A stretch of DNA of 64,000 nt from Herpetosiphon gulosus (GTDB lineage Bacteria > Chloroflexota > Chloroflexia > Chloroflexales > Herpetosiphonaceae): the NCBI RefSeq assembly GCF_039545135.1, contig NZ_BAABRU010000001.1:124001-188000 (forward strand). Reading direction: 5' to 3'. Shown here in pieces: positions 34,931 to 43,644 of the stretch (positions are counted from its first letter, which is position 1; each line of letters opens with the position of its first letter). A program made the translations under genes and the position numbers. The notes beneath the pieces were generated by a model. That model was not told the origin of the DNA and ran no database searches. It saw nothing but the letters and a program-made list of their open reading frames with translations.

Positions 34931-35539
34931 TTATTGATCTAAGAGTACATAGGCGAGGTAGGCCAAGGCTTCTCGGCTGGTAGCTTTGATACTAGCCCAA
35001 TTCGTAGTTGGGCTATTGGCTTTGACGGGCGCTCCAAAGCTTGTAATACCATAGTCGTGGGCCATTTTGAGCGCTCGCAGCAGGTGTGGAGGGTCGGTCA
35101 CAATCAATAAACTATCGATCTGCTGGCGTTGCATTTCATCGTGGACTGCCAACAAGGTGCTACGGGTATCCCTGCCTTGCGCTACGCTGATGATCAAGGT
35201 TGGATCAATCGAGTGTTCGATCAAATAATCATAGGCAACCGAGGCCTCTGAGCGAGTATCGTTAAGGCCCGTACCACCCGAAACGATGATTCGGCGGGCA
35301 TAACCCAAGCGGTATAAACGAATTGCTTCGGTCAGCCGCGCTTCTAAAACTGGCGATGGCTCACCATCCCATTGGGCTGCACCCAGCACCAACAAGGCAT
35401 CAACCGGGCGCAATTCAGCTCGTTGGGCTTGGCGATATACAATGTAGCCCGTGCTGATAAACATTACCGCTGCCAAACATAAGCTGGCGAGTAGCCCTCG
35501 GATGCTGCGGCGAAGCCATTGTTTTGCTGGTGATTGCAT
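34931..35539 (-). CDS. YdcF/SanA (DUF218) family membrane protein
   Basis: 202 residues. One N-terminal membrane helix (about 13-35) and then a DUF218 Rossmann-like domain outside the membrane: DALLVLGAAQWDGEPSPVLEAR (43-64), RRIIVSGGTG, and TDPPHLLRALKMA near 145-157. E. coli SanA/ElyC-like members affect envelope integrity; the biochemical activity is unsettled. AAAGGATC precedes the ATG. Divergent from the mtnA-like gene. Confidence 0.85.
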   Translation of the reverse strand: MQSPAKQWLRRSIRGLLASLCLAAVMFISTGYIVYRQAQRAELRPVDALLVLGAAQWDGEPSPVLEARLTEAIRLYRLGYARRIIVSGGTGLNDTRSEASVAYDYLIEHSIDPTLIISVAQGRDTRSTLLAVHDEMQRQQIDSLLIVTDPPHLLRALKMAHDYGITSFGAPVKANSPTTNWASIKATSREALAYLAYVLLDQ

Positions 35540-35611
35540 TGCGATCCTTTGCCCTATTTTGCTGCTTCGTGCGCTATACTACCACGCCCAAGCGAGTTGC
35601 GGCGCAATCTC

Positions 35612-35620
35612 TGCTACAAT
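35612..35620 (+). promoter_or_regulatory. Extended -10 before the mtnA-like gene
   Basis: TGCTACAAT, matching the TGnTATAAT form, 31 bases before the start codon. The same TGCTACAAT appears before tsaE (53926-53934). Confidence 0.45.
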
Positions 35621-35651
35621 TTTAGCATCAAAAAAATGTATGAGGTTGCTG

Positions 35652-36731
35652 ATGACTGGACGTTTACCTTTGCTAACCCGCCGTGGCGATACCCTGCGCT
35701 ACGACCGCGAAAAAGGCATTGTTGCTATATTAAATCGCCGTTTGTATCCAGCCCAAACTGTTTGGGTCGATTGTGCTGATCTCGAAGCCGTGGCTCAAGC
35801 CATCGAGACGATGGTGATTCAGGGTGGCCCGCCCTTGGCCTATGCTGCTGGCTATGGTTTGGCTTTAGCCCTCGATCAAGCTACTGACTATTCGTTAGCC
35901 CAACAGCAAATGGTTTTAGCTCAAGCCTTGGAGCGCTTGCGCCGCACTCGCCCAACTGCTGACGATTTACACACAATTTTGGCCGAGGCCGAACGCCTAG
36001 CCTTGCAGGCACTTGAGCAAAACCAAGCTCCAAACGAAGTGGTTTATGGCTATGTTGCGGGCGAAATTCAGCGTGGCGACCGTTCAGCCGAGCGTTGTGG
36101 CGTGCGAGCAGCCGAATTATTGACCGATGGCGATACGGTTTTGACGGTTTGCTATCCTGGAGCGGCCTTTAATTGGATGCTCTACACGGCGGTGGTTAAA
36201 CAGGGCAAACACGTGGCGGTTATGCCCACTGAAACCCGACCCTATGGTCAAGGTATTCGGCTGACGGCCTCGCAAGCCTTGGAAATTGGCTCACAAGTGA
36301 CGGTGATTAACGATAATATGTCGGGCTTTTGTTTTAGCCGGGATCTGATCACGGTGTATATGACTGCCGCTGATCGAATTGCTCTCGATGGCTCGATCGC
36401 TAATAAAGTTGGAACCTATACCAATGCCGTGCTGGCAAAACGTCATGGTGTGCCGTTTTATGTGCTGGGCTATGATGGCCCCGATCTCAACACGCCAACT
36501 GGCGCTGAGATTCCCATTGAAGAACGCAATGGCGATGAAGTGCTGATGATGAATGGCCAGCGTATCGCTCCTGAAGGCGTGCGTGGCTATTATCCAGCCT
36601 TTGATATAACCCCGCCAGAGCTGATTAGTAGTATCGTGACTGATCGTGGGATTTATCGGCCAGCCATGATTCAACGCTATTTGGATGATAGCAACGATGC
36701 ACCACTTGATGTTATTCCGTTGTTGGGATGA
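35652..36731 (+). CDS. MtnA-like methylthioribose-1-phosphate isomerase family protein
   Basis: 359 residues of the eIF2B-alpha/MtnA family. The catalytic pair is in place: C167 in LTVCYPG and D241 in AADRIALDGSIANKVGTY. The substrate loop differs from typical MtnA, with IQGGPPLAYAAGYG in place of RGAPAIG-type sequence, so the substrate may be methylthioribose-1-phosphate or another aldose-1-phosphate. The start at 35652 has GAGG six bases upstream. No other methionine-salvage gene is nearby; the amidohydrolase part of the gene at 31857 could in principle act on methylthioadenosine. Confidence 0.8.
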   Translation: MTGRLPLLTRRGDTLRYDREKGIVAILNRRLYPAQTVWVDCADLEAVAQAIETMVIQGGPPLAYAAGYGLALALDQATDYSLAQQQMVLAQALERLRRTRPTADDLHTILAEAERLALQALEQNQAPNEVVYGYVAGEIQRGDRSAERCGVRAAELLTDGDTVLTVCYPGAAFNWMLYTAVVKQGKHVAVMPTETRPYGQGIRLTASQALEIGSQVTVINDNMSGFCFSRDLITVYMTAADRIALDGSIANKVGTYTNAVLAKRHGVPFYVLGYDGPDLNTPTGAEIPIEERNGDEVLMMNGQRIAPEGVRGYYPAFDITPPELISSIVTDRGIYRPAMIQRYLDDSNDAPLDVIPLLG

Positions 36732-36739
36732 ATTTAATG

Positions 36740-36772
36740 CCCAGTGCCGAGTTTTGAGCTTAGCACTGGGCT
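36740..36772. terminator. Bidirectional terminator
   Basis: Stem GCCCAGTGC / GCACTGGGC, 15-base loop, then TTGTT. Between the convergent mtnA-like and acetyltransferase genes. Confidence 0.75.
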
Positions 36773-36778
36773 TGTTCA

Positions 36779-37204
36779 TTAATCAAGCGCAATTCGAAAA
36801 TGGTAGGCGCTGATCGTCAAGCCTTCGCGAAAATAGAATTTATGGGCTTGTTCGCGCTGCACGCCGCTATCAAGATGTAGTTCGTTGCAGCCTTGGGCTT
36901 TGGCTTCAGCTTTGAGCCAATCCAACAAGGCCTTGCCATGGCCACTAGAGCGTTGGCTGGCGGAGGTGATCAGATCATCAACATACAGCAACATTCCAGC
37001 ATACAGCATTTCCATGAAGCGATAGCCCACCACAGCTTGAACCTGACCTTCAACGACGACGGCGGCCATCTGATAGCCATCACGCTGGATCATCCTTTGA
37101 ATTCTTGCAACATACTCTGCTTCAACTAAGCCTGGCCGCAGCTCACGCATCACGGCAAAGGTGCTGGCAATCTCGGCGGCACTTTCAATTTGTTGGATTT
37201 GCAT
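36779..37204 (-). CDS. GNAT-family N-acetyltransferase
   Basis: 141 residues, full GNAT fold. The acetyl-CoA loop is SQRSSGHGKALLDWLKAEAK (about 87-106), with the conserved Q/RxxGxG/A pattern given as QRSSGHGKA. CNELHLDSGVQREQAHKFYFREG is the usual beta-6/alpha-4 end. The substrate is unknown. The gene is alone; GGAG lies upstream of the ATG. Confidence 0.88.
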   Translation of the reverse strand: MQIQQIESAAEIASTFAVMRELRPGLVEAEYVARIQRMIQRDGYQMAAVVVEGQVQAVVGYRFMEMLYAGMLLYVDDLITSASQRSSGHGKALLDWLKAEAKAQGCNELHLDSGVQREQAHKFYFREGLTISAYHFRIALD

Positions 37205-37367
37205 CGGTCTGGTTGCTCCACAACAGCATAATTGGGGCTATTATCGCAGGTTTTCCTGTTACAGATTCCTTGCCATAATCGCTTAAGTTAGGTTCTTTGC
37301 CCCCTGTTTCGCTATGCTCTGTGTTAACGTCTGGCCCCTGGCTTCTGAACCCGATGTTCTATGCTCT

Positions 37368-37396
37368 TTGCTCTACGATGGCTTTTATGCTATACT
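37368..37396 (+). promoter_or_regulatory. Promoter of rpsF-ssb-rpsR
   Basis: TTGCTC, 17 bases, TATACT (37391-37396). The predicted start near 37403 leaves a leader of about 220 bases. Confidence 0.6.
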
Positions 37397-37475
37397 GCGG
37401 CGGCCTTTCTGCTCCGTAGCCTTGTGGCCACCAAACCCACGGCAAAACGGGGCAAACCCGAAGGAAGGAGTCTTC

Positions 37476-37592
37476 GAGTGGTTCGCTTTGAACCCTCCTC
37501 GCATCATTTTGGTGCTGGTTGCAACGCAACCCCTTGACTCCATGCATATAACTCAATTGGATATTGGCGGCCCCGTGCCATGAAACGGTGGC
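37476..37592 (+). ncRNA. Structured rpsF leader, candidate S6:S18 autoregulatory element
   Basis: Three hairpins: GAG(T)GGTTC-GCTTT-GAACCCTC (37476-37497), GGTTGC-AAC-GCAACC (37517-37531), and GCCCCG / CGG(T)GGC (37570-37592) ending 30 bases before the start codon. rpsF leaders in many bacteria contain a hairpin with a CCG element bound by S6:S18; the third hairpin contains CCG and sits at the right place. Assignment is by position and hairpin form only. Confidence 0.4.
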
Positions 37593-37622
37593 AATTTAAT
37601 GTTTCATGTAGGTGAAAACATC

Positions 37623-37928
37623 GTGCGTGCATACGAAATGATGACCGTCCTGCGCCCTGATTTGGGTGGCGAGGAAGAACTCAACACGACCATCGAGACC
37701 ATCCAAGGCTATATCAAAGCTCAAGGCGGCGAAGTAGCTAGCACTGAACAAGGCGCTCCTTGGGGCCGCCGCAAATTGGCGTATCCTATCGACGACTACA
37801 CTGAAGGTTTCTACTTCTTGACCCACTTCAGCTTGAACGCTGATCGCGTGACTGAAGTCGAACGTCACTTGAAGTTGGCTCCACAAATCCTGCGCTATTT
37901 GTTGATCCGCGACGAAACCAAGCGCTAA
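37623..37928 (+). CDS. rpsF: 30S ribosomal protein S6
   Basis: 101 residues from GTG at 37623 (VRAYEMMTVLRPDLGGEEEL). An in-frame ATG at 37599 lacks a binding site, whereas AGGTGA precedes the GTG. Conserved S6 features include GGEVASTEQGAPWGRRKLAYPI and GFYFLTHFSL. It binds S18 in the 30S platform. First gene of rpsF-ssb-rpsR; rplI, often fourth, does not follow here. Confidence 0.95.
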   Translation: MRAYEMMTVLRPDLGGEEELNTTIETIQGYIKAQGGEVASTEQGAPWGRRKLAYPIDDYTEGFYFLTHFSLNADRVTEVERHLKLAPQILRYLLIRDETKR

Positions 37929-37947
37929 AACCAACGGGGAGGAAACC

Positions 37948-38448
37948 GTGGCGAAAGATTTAAATAAAGTGATGATTATTGGTCGCTTGGGCAAAGATCC
38001 TGAAATGCGTTTTACGCCGCAAGGAACCCCCGTGACCAACTTCACTGTCGCCGCTGGTCGTCAGTGGAAAGACCCCAATGGCGAGACCCGCGATGAAACC
38101 GAGTGGTTTTCGGTCGTGGTCTGGAACAAATTGGCCGAGATCTGTAATCAGTATCTGACCAAAGGCAGCCGCGTCTATATCGAGGGTCGGCTACAAACCC
38201 GCTCGTGGGATGACGATAGCGGCCAAAAGCGCTTTCGTACCGAAGTGGTTGCCAGCGATATGATCATTCTTGATCGTACTGACCAACAGCAAGGCCAAGG
38301 CCAGTCGCGCAGCGGTGGCTACCAAGCTGGTGGCAATCAACGCCCAGCCCGCGATAACTCCGCCAATGATTATAATCGTGGTGGGAGCTACGGCGGTGGC
38401 GCTGGCTACAACGAGCCCGATATCGGCGATGACGATATCCCATTCTAA
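37948..38448 (+). CDS. ssb: Single-stranded DNA-binding protein
   Basis: 166 residues: OB fold (1-110: NKVMIIGRLGKDPEMRFTP, ETEWFSVVVWNKLAE, GSRVYIEGRLQTRSW), Gly/Gln-rich linker, and the acidic tip GDDDIPF that recruits repair and replication proteins. GTG start with GGGAGGAAACC. It lies between rpsF and rpsR, the usual order. Confidence 0.97.
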   Translation: MAKDLNKVMIIGRLGKDPEMRFTPQGTPVTNFTVAAGRQWKDPNGETRDETEWFSVVVWNKLAEICNQYLTKGSRVYIEGRLQTRSWDDDSGQKRFRTEVVASDMIILDRTDQQQGQGQSRSGGYQAGGNQRPARDNSANDYNRGGSYGGGAGYNEPDIGDDDIPF

Positions 38449-38493
38449 AAACTGCTGAATTTGAATTACTAGAACATACAAGGAGCCGTTCGC

Positions 38494-38754
38494 ATGTCAG
38501 ATCAACGCCGTAAGTCGGCAGGTCGCCGCAAATACACACCCCGTCGCAAAGTGTGTGTCTTCACGGCTGAGGGGATTGTGCCCGATTACAAAGATATCAA
38601 GCGCTTGCAACGGATGGTCTCGGATCGCGGCAAGATTTTGCCCCGCCGCCGCACTGGCACATGTGCTAAATATCAACGTAAATTGAATGTTGCAATCAAA
38701 CGCGCTCGTCACTTGGCGCTGTTGCCATTCGTTTCTGAAAATACCCGCGGTTAA
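38494..38754 (+). CDS. rpsR: 30S ribosomal protein S18
   Basis: 86 residues. Motifs [22 protein letters not shown] and [28 protein letters not shown] are typical. It has one cysteine in the N-terminal part (KVCVF) and one at C53-like position, fewer than a full zinc site, so it is probably a zinc-free form. AAGGAGCC precedes the ATG. Confidence 0.96.
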   Translation: MSDQRRKSAGRRKYTPRRKVCVFTAEGIVPDYKDIKRLQRMVSDRGKILPRRRTGTCAKYQRKLNVAIKRARHLALLPFVSENTRG

Positions 38755-38780
38755 TTCTGCGTCGTTGGTTAACGAAGCAC

Positions 38781-38820
38781 AGGCACAGTCGCGAGATCCG
38801 CGCTGTGCCTGCTTTACTTT
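38781..38820 (+). terminator. Terminator of rpsF-ssb-rpsR
   Basis: Stem AGGCACAG / CTGTGCCT with inner GCG/CGC pairs, then GCTTTACTTT. Confidence 0.75.
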
Positions 38821-38849
38821 AGTTTCCCCCAATGGAGTAGGCAAGGATT

Positions 38850-40223
38850 ATGGCAAAACATACTGAGAATGTGCAGCACTCGAAGCCACTGAACAAACGG
38901 CAACGTGCTCGCTGGGATCAAGAACGCAAGCAAAGCACTCGTGTGTTGCTAATCGCCGCTGCTGCGGTTGGCTTGGCGGTGCTCCTGATTGGGATTGGGC
39001 TGGTCATTCAGAAGGTGATTGTCCCTAACAAAACCATCGCGAATGTTGCCGGGGTTGAAGTTACCAACGCCGAATATCAACAATATCGCCAAATTATGCA
39101 AGCCCAACAAGCAATTAATTTGGCTCAACAAATTCAGCAATATGCCCAATATCAATTGCAAGGCACCGAGCAATTTGCTACCGATGTCACCAATTATATT
39201 GCTGGCTTGAAAGATCAGAATGCTCCACTTGATTATGCTGTGCTTGATCAGCTGATCAATGATAAGGTGCTTGAAAACAATGCTACCGCTGAAGGCATTA
39301 CGGTCAGCGATGAAGAATTGCAACAAAGCTTGGCAACCAAGTTTGCTCCCGCCAACGAAGTGATGAACCCAGTTGCCCCAGTAACCTCAACCACTGGTTT
39401 AACTGATACTGCTTCGTTGACTCCAACCCCAACTTCAACTCCAACCCTCAGCGAGGCCAGCAATCGGGTTGATTCGGCAGTGACCACCTATTTTGGTACA
39501 TTGCGCGAATTTATTGAAGAAACTTCGACCTATGGCTTGGCAACCTTGCCATTTGATCGCGAAGCATTTAAGGCCTTTGTGTTGCACCAAGAACGCTTGC
39601 AGTTGTTGCGTACAAAACTTGGCGAAAAATTGGTCACCGAAGATCAAGCAACCAAGGAAATTTATGCTGATGCGCAGCAAATTTTCGTAACTGCAAATAT
39701 TACCGACCCAACCGACCCCGTAACCGTAACCAAATGGGCGCAAGCCAAAGCCAAAATCGATGATATTGCTGCGCAGTTGACCGATACGGCTAGCTTTACT
39801 GATGTGCAAGTGTTGAATACTAACGATAATGCAGTCGATAATCCAGCCACAGGCATGCGACCACTAACTCAATTTGATGCCTTGGGCATTACCCAGCCAA
39901 TTTCAACCCAAGAAGTTGGGGTAATTGGCAAGCCGTATCAATCGACCCAAGGTTGGCATATTGTTTTGGTACATCAGCGTGAATTGCGCCCAAGCCAAAC
40001 CGATTTGGCCACCAAGCGCGATGAGGCTGTGCTTAAGTGGGTTGAGGAAAAACGTACTGCTGCTGCTGTACAACGTTTCCCCGAACCAACCGCAACGACC
40101 GTTCCACCAACGATCGAGCCAATTCCAACCACGATTCCACAGCCAACCACTGATCCAGCGGCAGTTACCGCAACTCCAACTGGTGCAGTTGCGCCAACCG
40201 AAGCAGTAACGCCAACACCATAA
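38850..40223 (+). CDS. SurA/PrsA-like peptidyl-prolyl isomerase foldase
   Basis: 457 residues. Basic cytoplasmic N-terminus, one membrane helix (about 30-52), a SurA-type N domain (60-260) with NAEYQQYRQIMQAQQ and AVLDQLINDKVLENNA, then a parvulin-like domain (265-400) with GMRPLTQFDALG and TQGWHIVLVHQRE. The central part contains a Thr/Pro linker, and the C-terminus is a Thr/Pro tail (PTTIPQPTTDP). The usual parvulin start motif HIL is changed to QIFV, so isomerase activity is uncertain, but the chaperone fold seems intact. AAGGATT precedes the ATG. Confidence 0.82.
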   Translation: MAKHTENVQHSKPLNKRQRARWDQERKQSTRVLLIAAAAVGLAVLLIGIGLVIQKVIVPNKTIANVAGVEVTNAEYQQYRQIMQAQQAINLAQQIQQYAQYQLQGTEQFATDVTNYIAGLKDQNAPLDYAVLDQLINDKVLENNATAEGITVSDEELQQSLATKFAPANEVMNPVAPVTSTTGLTDTASLTPTPTSTPTLSEASNRVDSAVTTYFGTLREFIEETSTYGLATLPFDREAFKAFVLHQERLQLLRTKLGEKLVTEDQATKEIYADAQQIFVTANITDPTDPVTVTKWAQAKAKIDDIAAQLTDTASFTDVQVLNTNDNAVDNPATGMRPLTQFDALGITQPISTQEVGVIGKPYQSTQGWHIVLVHQRELRPSQTDLATKRDEAVLKWVEEKRTAAAVQRFPEPTATTVPPTIEPIPTTIPQPTTDPAAVTATPTGAVAPTEAVTPTP

Positions 40224-40241
40224 GCAAAAACAGGTAGAATA

Positions 40242-40275
40242 GTGGCGGGTCAAAGGCGACCCGCCACTTGTTGTT
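40242..40275 (+). terminator. Terminator after foldase gene
   Basis: Stem AGTGGCGG(g)TC / GACCGCCACT with a single bulge and loop AAAGGC, then TGTTGTTT. Confidence 0.75.
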
Positions 40276-40292
40276 TAATCTGAGGAGTTTCC

Positions 40293-41207
40293 ATGAATCG
40301 ATGGTGGGCCAAACGAACGATGCGAGTATGGGTTGCCCTAGCAATTACCGTGCTGATCATTGGCGCAACGATTTGGGCAACCATGCAATTGCTTGCCGAT
40401 ATCGCTGGTACTGCCACCACATGGCGCATCGATTTAACTACATTTGCTTGGTTTGCATCAGCAGTTTCGGGCTTTTTGATTAGCGTGATTATGCTGTATC
40501 GGGTTGGGAGTGCCTTAACTTTGCACTATCGGGTCGATCGCAATGCCTTGACGATTCACTGGTTGGGGAATACTGCGGTTGTGCCGATGAACTTGATTAC
40601 AGCGGTTGAGCCAAGTGTGGCTGTGAAGCAAAAGCCTGGTTTGCTCACTCGTTTTGGTTATACTAGCGGGGTTGGTCAGGCAGTTGATGAGCAGGTTTTG
40701 AATTTCTTTAGCACCCAACCTGCCGAACAAGCCCTGCTTTTACGCACCACGGGCGGTAGTTATGTAATTACTCCAGCCCAACGTGATAGCTTTATCCAAG
40801 AGGTCGAAAGCCGGCTTAATTTGGGGGTGGTGCAAGTTCAAAGCGAAGGTGTAGTGCGCTCTACGCGGATTGCCTATGATTTTTGGTTGAATAATGCGGT
40901 GCGCTGGGCGCTGGTGGTTGGGCTGTTGCTCAATTTTGCAGTTTGGGGCTTAATTGCTTGGCGCTATAACCAACTGCCGCTTGAAGTACCAATTCGGATT
41001 GATGCCACAGGTGCAGTTAGTGGAGTCGAAGCCCGCGAACAACTGTTAGCCTTGCCCTTGGTTGGGTTGCTCGCTTGGCTGATCAATGCTGGATTTGGGG
41101 CATTGGTGTATCGAACTTCACGGGCTGGGGCGTTTGCCTTATTAATTGGTAGCTCGGTGGTTCAACTCTTTTTAGGTGTGGCAGTTTGGGTGGTGGTGCG
41201 CGGCTAG
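40293..41207 (+). CDS. Bacterial PH-domain membrane protein
   Basis: 304 residues. Two N-terminal helices (about 10-33 and 45-68) are followed by a bPH-like domain (75-165: YRVDRNALTIHWLGNTAVVPMNLI). Four C-terminal segments carry LPLEVPIRIDATGAVSG, similar to the DUF1648 loop. Its biochemical role is unknown; related proteins sit in envelope-stress or secretion contexts. GAGGAG precedes the ATG. Convergent with uvrB. Confidence 0.7.
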   Translation: MNRWWAKRTMRVWVALAITVLIIGATIWATMQLLADIAGTATTWRIDLTTFAWFASAVSGFLISVIMLYRVGSALTLHYRVDRNALTIHWLGNTAVVPMNLITAVEPSVAVKQKPGLLTRFGYTSGVGQAVDEQVLNFFSTQPAEQALLLRTTGGSYVITPAQRDSFIQEVESRLNLGVVQVQSEGVVRSTRIAYDFWLNNAVRWALVVGLLLNFAVWGLIAWRYNQLPLEVPIRIDATGAVSGVEAREQLLALPLVGLLAWLINAGFGALVYRTSRAGAFALLIGSSVVQLFLGVAVWVVVRG

Positions 41208-41227
41208 CCCTGATCAACCAGCCGCGC
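41198..41227. terminator. Hairpin between PH-domain gene and uvrB
   Basis: Stem GCGCGGCT / AGCCGCGC spanning the stop codon of the PH-domain gene; likely shared by the convergent pair. No clear U-run. Confidence 0.5.
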
Positions 41228-41234
41228 CGCTCGT

Positions 41235-43331
41235 TTAGAGCTTGCCGCGTGAACGGCCTTTGACTTTGCGTTTGCCAGTATCCTCTGCAACGACTGCCGC
41301 TCTGGCTCGTGGCTTGTGATTGACGCTCTCAAGCAAGGCCGTGTTGTCGATCAAGGCTAAGGTTTGGCGCATTTCGGTCAGTTGATCACGCAATAAGGCC
41401 GCTTTTTCAAACTCTAGATCTTTGGCAGCTTGTTTCATCTGCTTTTCAAGCTCGTTGATAACTTTAAAGAGTTCTTCTTTGGTCATGCTGTCGGGGTTGG
41501 CGGCGGTTTGGTAGGCTGCTGGCTTTTCAGCAACTTTCTTCATGCCTTGGGTCAAATCGCGCACTGCTTTAACGATCCCCTTGGGTTCGATGCCATGTTG
41601 TTGATTATAGCGCTCTTGAATTTGGCGACGGCGACGGGTTTCGCTGATTGCATAATCCATGGCTGGCGTAATCGTATCGGCATACATCAGTACCGTGCCA
41701 TCGATGTGGCGAGCAGCCCGCCCAATAATTTGTACCAACGACGATTCGGAGCGTAAGAAGCCCGCTTTATCAGCATCGAGAATAGCCACTAATGAAACTT
41801 CAGGCAAATCTAAGCCTTCGCGCAAGAGGTTGATTCCCACCAGCACATCATACACACCCAAACGTAAATCACGCAGAATGTCGATTCGCTCAATCGTGTC
41901 AACATCGGAGTGGAGATATTGAGTGCGCACGCCCATTTCTTTGAGATAATCGGTCAGATCTTCGGCCATACGTTTGGTCAGGGTTGTGACCAACACCCGC
42001 GAGCCAGTATCAACCCGCTGTTTGATTTCGCCCAGCAAATCGTCGATTTGGCCACGAGTGCGCCGCACTTCAACCATCGGATCGAGCAAGCCAGTTGGCC
42101 GAATAATTTGCTCAACCACCTGTTCATGATGTTGATATTCGTAGACCCCAGGCGTAGCTGAGACATAAATTGCTTGATGCACATGCTTCGAAAATTCATC
42201 AAACATCAAAGGGCGGTTGTCGAGCGCCGAGGGCAAACGGAAGCCAAAATCGACCAAGGTTTGCTTGCGCGAACGGTCGCCATTGAACATCCCACGAATT
42301 TGCGGCACTGAAATATGCGATTCATCAATCACCAATAGAAAATCATCGGGGAAGTAATCGAGCAATGTCCATGGCGTTTGGCCTTCGCTGCGCCGATCCA
42401 TATGCCGACTATAGTTTTCAATCCCTGAGCAATAGCCCAATTCTTCCATAATTTCGAGATCGTAGAGTGTGCGCTGTTTAAGCCGCGCCGCTTCGAGCAC
42501 CTTGCCTTCGCCTTCGAGATGGGCTAATTGCTGCTCTAGCTCAAGCCGAATATCGCCAATTGCGGCCTGCATTTTGTCGGCGTTGGGAATAAAGTGCTTG
42601 GCGGGAAAGACTTCGATTTGCTCTTTTTGGGTCAAAATCTCGCCAGTCAAGGGATCAACCTCGACCATGCGCTCAATTTCATCGCCCCACATCTCGATCC
42701 GAAAAGCACTTTCAGCATTGGCCGGAAAGATTTCGAGCGTATCGCCACGCACGCGGAAAGTTCCACGGTGAAAATCAAGATCGTTGCGCTCAAATTGCAG
42801 ATCGATCAGGGTTCGCAGTACTTTATCGCGATTGCGAATCTCGCCAGTTTTAAGCTTGAGCGCTACTTGACCATAATCAGTTGGCGAGCCAAGCCCATAG
42901 ATCGCCGAGACCGAGGCCACGATAATCACATCACTGCGGGTAAACAGCGCTTGGGTTGCTTCGTGACGCAAGCGATCTATTTCTTCATTGATTTGAGCTT
43001 CTTTTTCTATATAGAGATCCTTTGATGGCACGTAGGCTTCGGGGGTATAGGCATCGTAGTAGGAGACGAAATAGCCTACGGCATTCTCAGGAAAAAATTC
43101 TTTAAACTCGGCATACAATTGTGCGGCGAGGGTTTTATTGTGTGCCATTACCAAGGTAGGCCGTTGAACTTGCTCGATCACCCGCGCAATTGTATGAGTT
43201 TTGCCAGTCCCTGTTGCCCCCAATAAGGTTTGGTGGACAAGCCCACTATTTAAGCCATTGACTAATTGGGCAATCGCCTGTGGTTGATCGCCACGCGGTT
43301 CGTAGGGTGCATGGACTTTTAATGGTGGCAT
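41235..43331 (-). CDS. uvrB: Excinuclease ABC subunit B
   Basis: 698 residues, full length. Helicase-like Walker A GATGTGKT (38-45), the DNA-clamping beta hairpin around [20 protein letters not shown], motif with DESH ([11 protein letters not shown]), [15 protein letters not shown], and the C-terminal UVR motif ([20 protein letters not shown]) that binds UvrC. It loads damaged DNA for dual incision. A basic tail ([12 protein letters not shown]) follows. Confidence 0.97.
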   Translation of the reverse strand: MPPLKVHAPYEPRGDQPQAIAQLVNGLNSGLVHQTLLGATGTGKTHTIARVIEQVQRPTLVMAHNKTLAAQLYAEFKEFFPENAVGYFVSYYDAYTPEAYVPSKDLYIEKEAQINEEIDRLRHEATQALFTRSDVIIVASVSAIYGLGSPTDYGQVALKLKTGEIRNRDKVLRTLIDLQFERNDLDFHRGTFRVRGDTLEIFPANAESAFRIEMWGDEIERMVEVDPLTGEILTQKEQIEVFPAKHFIPNADKMQAAIGDIRLELEQQLAHLEGEGKVLEAARLKQRTLYDLEIMEELGYCSGIENYSRHMDRRSEGQTPWTLLDYFPDDFLLVIDESHISVPQIRGMFNGDRSRKQTLVDFGFRLPSALDNRPLMFDEFSKHVHQAIYVSATPGVYEYQHHEQVVEQIIRPTGLLDPMVEVRRTRGQIDDLLGEIKQRVDTGSRVLVTTLTKRMAEDLTDYLKEMGVRTQYLHSDVDTIERIDILRDLRLGVYDVLVGINLLREGLDLPEVSLVAILDADKAGFLRSESSLVQIIGRAARHIDGTVLMYADTITPAMDYAISETRRRRQIQERYNQQHGIEPKGIVKAVRDLTQGMKKVAEKPAAYQTAANPDSMTKEELFKVINELEKQMKQAAKDLEFEKAALLRDQLTEMRQTLALIDNTALLESVNHKPRARAAVVAEDTGKRKVKGRSRGKL

Positions 43332-43644
43332 ACGACCTCCTAAATCACGTCATTAATTATACTGTGCTTATGCTTATTTATGGTCGTTCTTGCGACTGAT
43401 TATCGAACAATTGTGTTATTATAACGATTTTTTAGGATTGATCGCTAGGGGTCAGAGATCAGGGACTAGGCTTCAGGAATTAGGCTTAGGTTATTGGATG
43501 CGGGCTATAGCAAGATCAGCCTTCGCGTCCTTCGCGGTTTCTACGCTCTTCGTGCTCATCGTAGATAAAACTCCTGATCCCTGACCCCTAGTCCCTTTAT
43601 CAAAATCGTGGATAATAAGCCTAAATCAGGTTGGGGAGGCACGT
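43332..43644. other. Region between uvrB and TPR gene
   Basis: 313 bp dominated by the palindromic repeat at 43445-43591. Divergent promoters must lie on either side; no confident hexamers were seen. Confidence 0.4.
43445..43591. repeat. 147-bp palindromic repeat element
   Basis: Terminal inverted arms of 19 bp with one mismatch: CTAGGGGTCAGAGATCAGG (43445-43463) and CCTGATCCCTGACCCCTAG (43573-43591). The interior holds CTTCGCGTCCTTCGCGG and CTCTTCGTGCTCATCG, the core also seen at 4824, 6598 and 15245. Confidence 0.7.

Larger units (their letters stand above)
37205..37622. other. Long leader region upstream of rpsF
   Basis: 418 bp. The left part contains GTTCTATGCTCTTTGCTCTA, similar to the inverted copy near 6484 (a dispersed repeat). 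The right part is the rpsF leader with the promoter at 37368-37396 and three hairpins. It also has a basic 37-codon reading frame (GTG 37424 to 37537) without a convincing ribosome-binding site. Confidence 0.5.

Noticed and set aside
35451-35651. 67-residue extension of the MtnA-like protein
   Set aside because: It overlaps the divergent YdcF gene and promoter; GAGG before 35652 fixes the start.
37441-37500. tRNA-like arm GGTTCGCTTTGAACC in the rpsF leader
   Set aside because: The hairpin resembles a T arm, but no acceptor, D or anticodon arms can be built around it on either strand.
37424-37537. Possible 37-residue basic peptide in the rpsF leader
   Set aside because: GTG start without a binding site and overlapping RNA hairpins; kept only as a remark in the leader finding.
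38494-38754. rplI expected after rpsR
   Set aside because: The next gene is the foldase; L9 is simply elsewhere, which is common.
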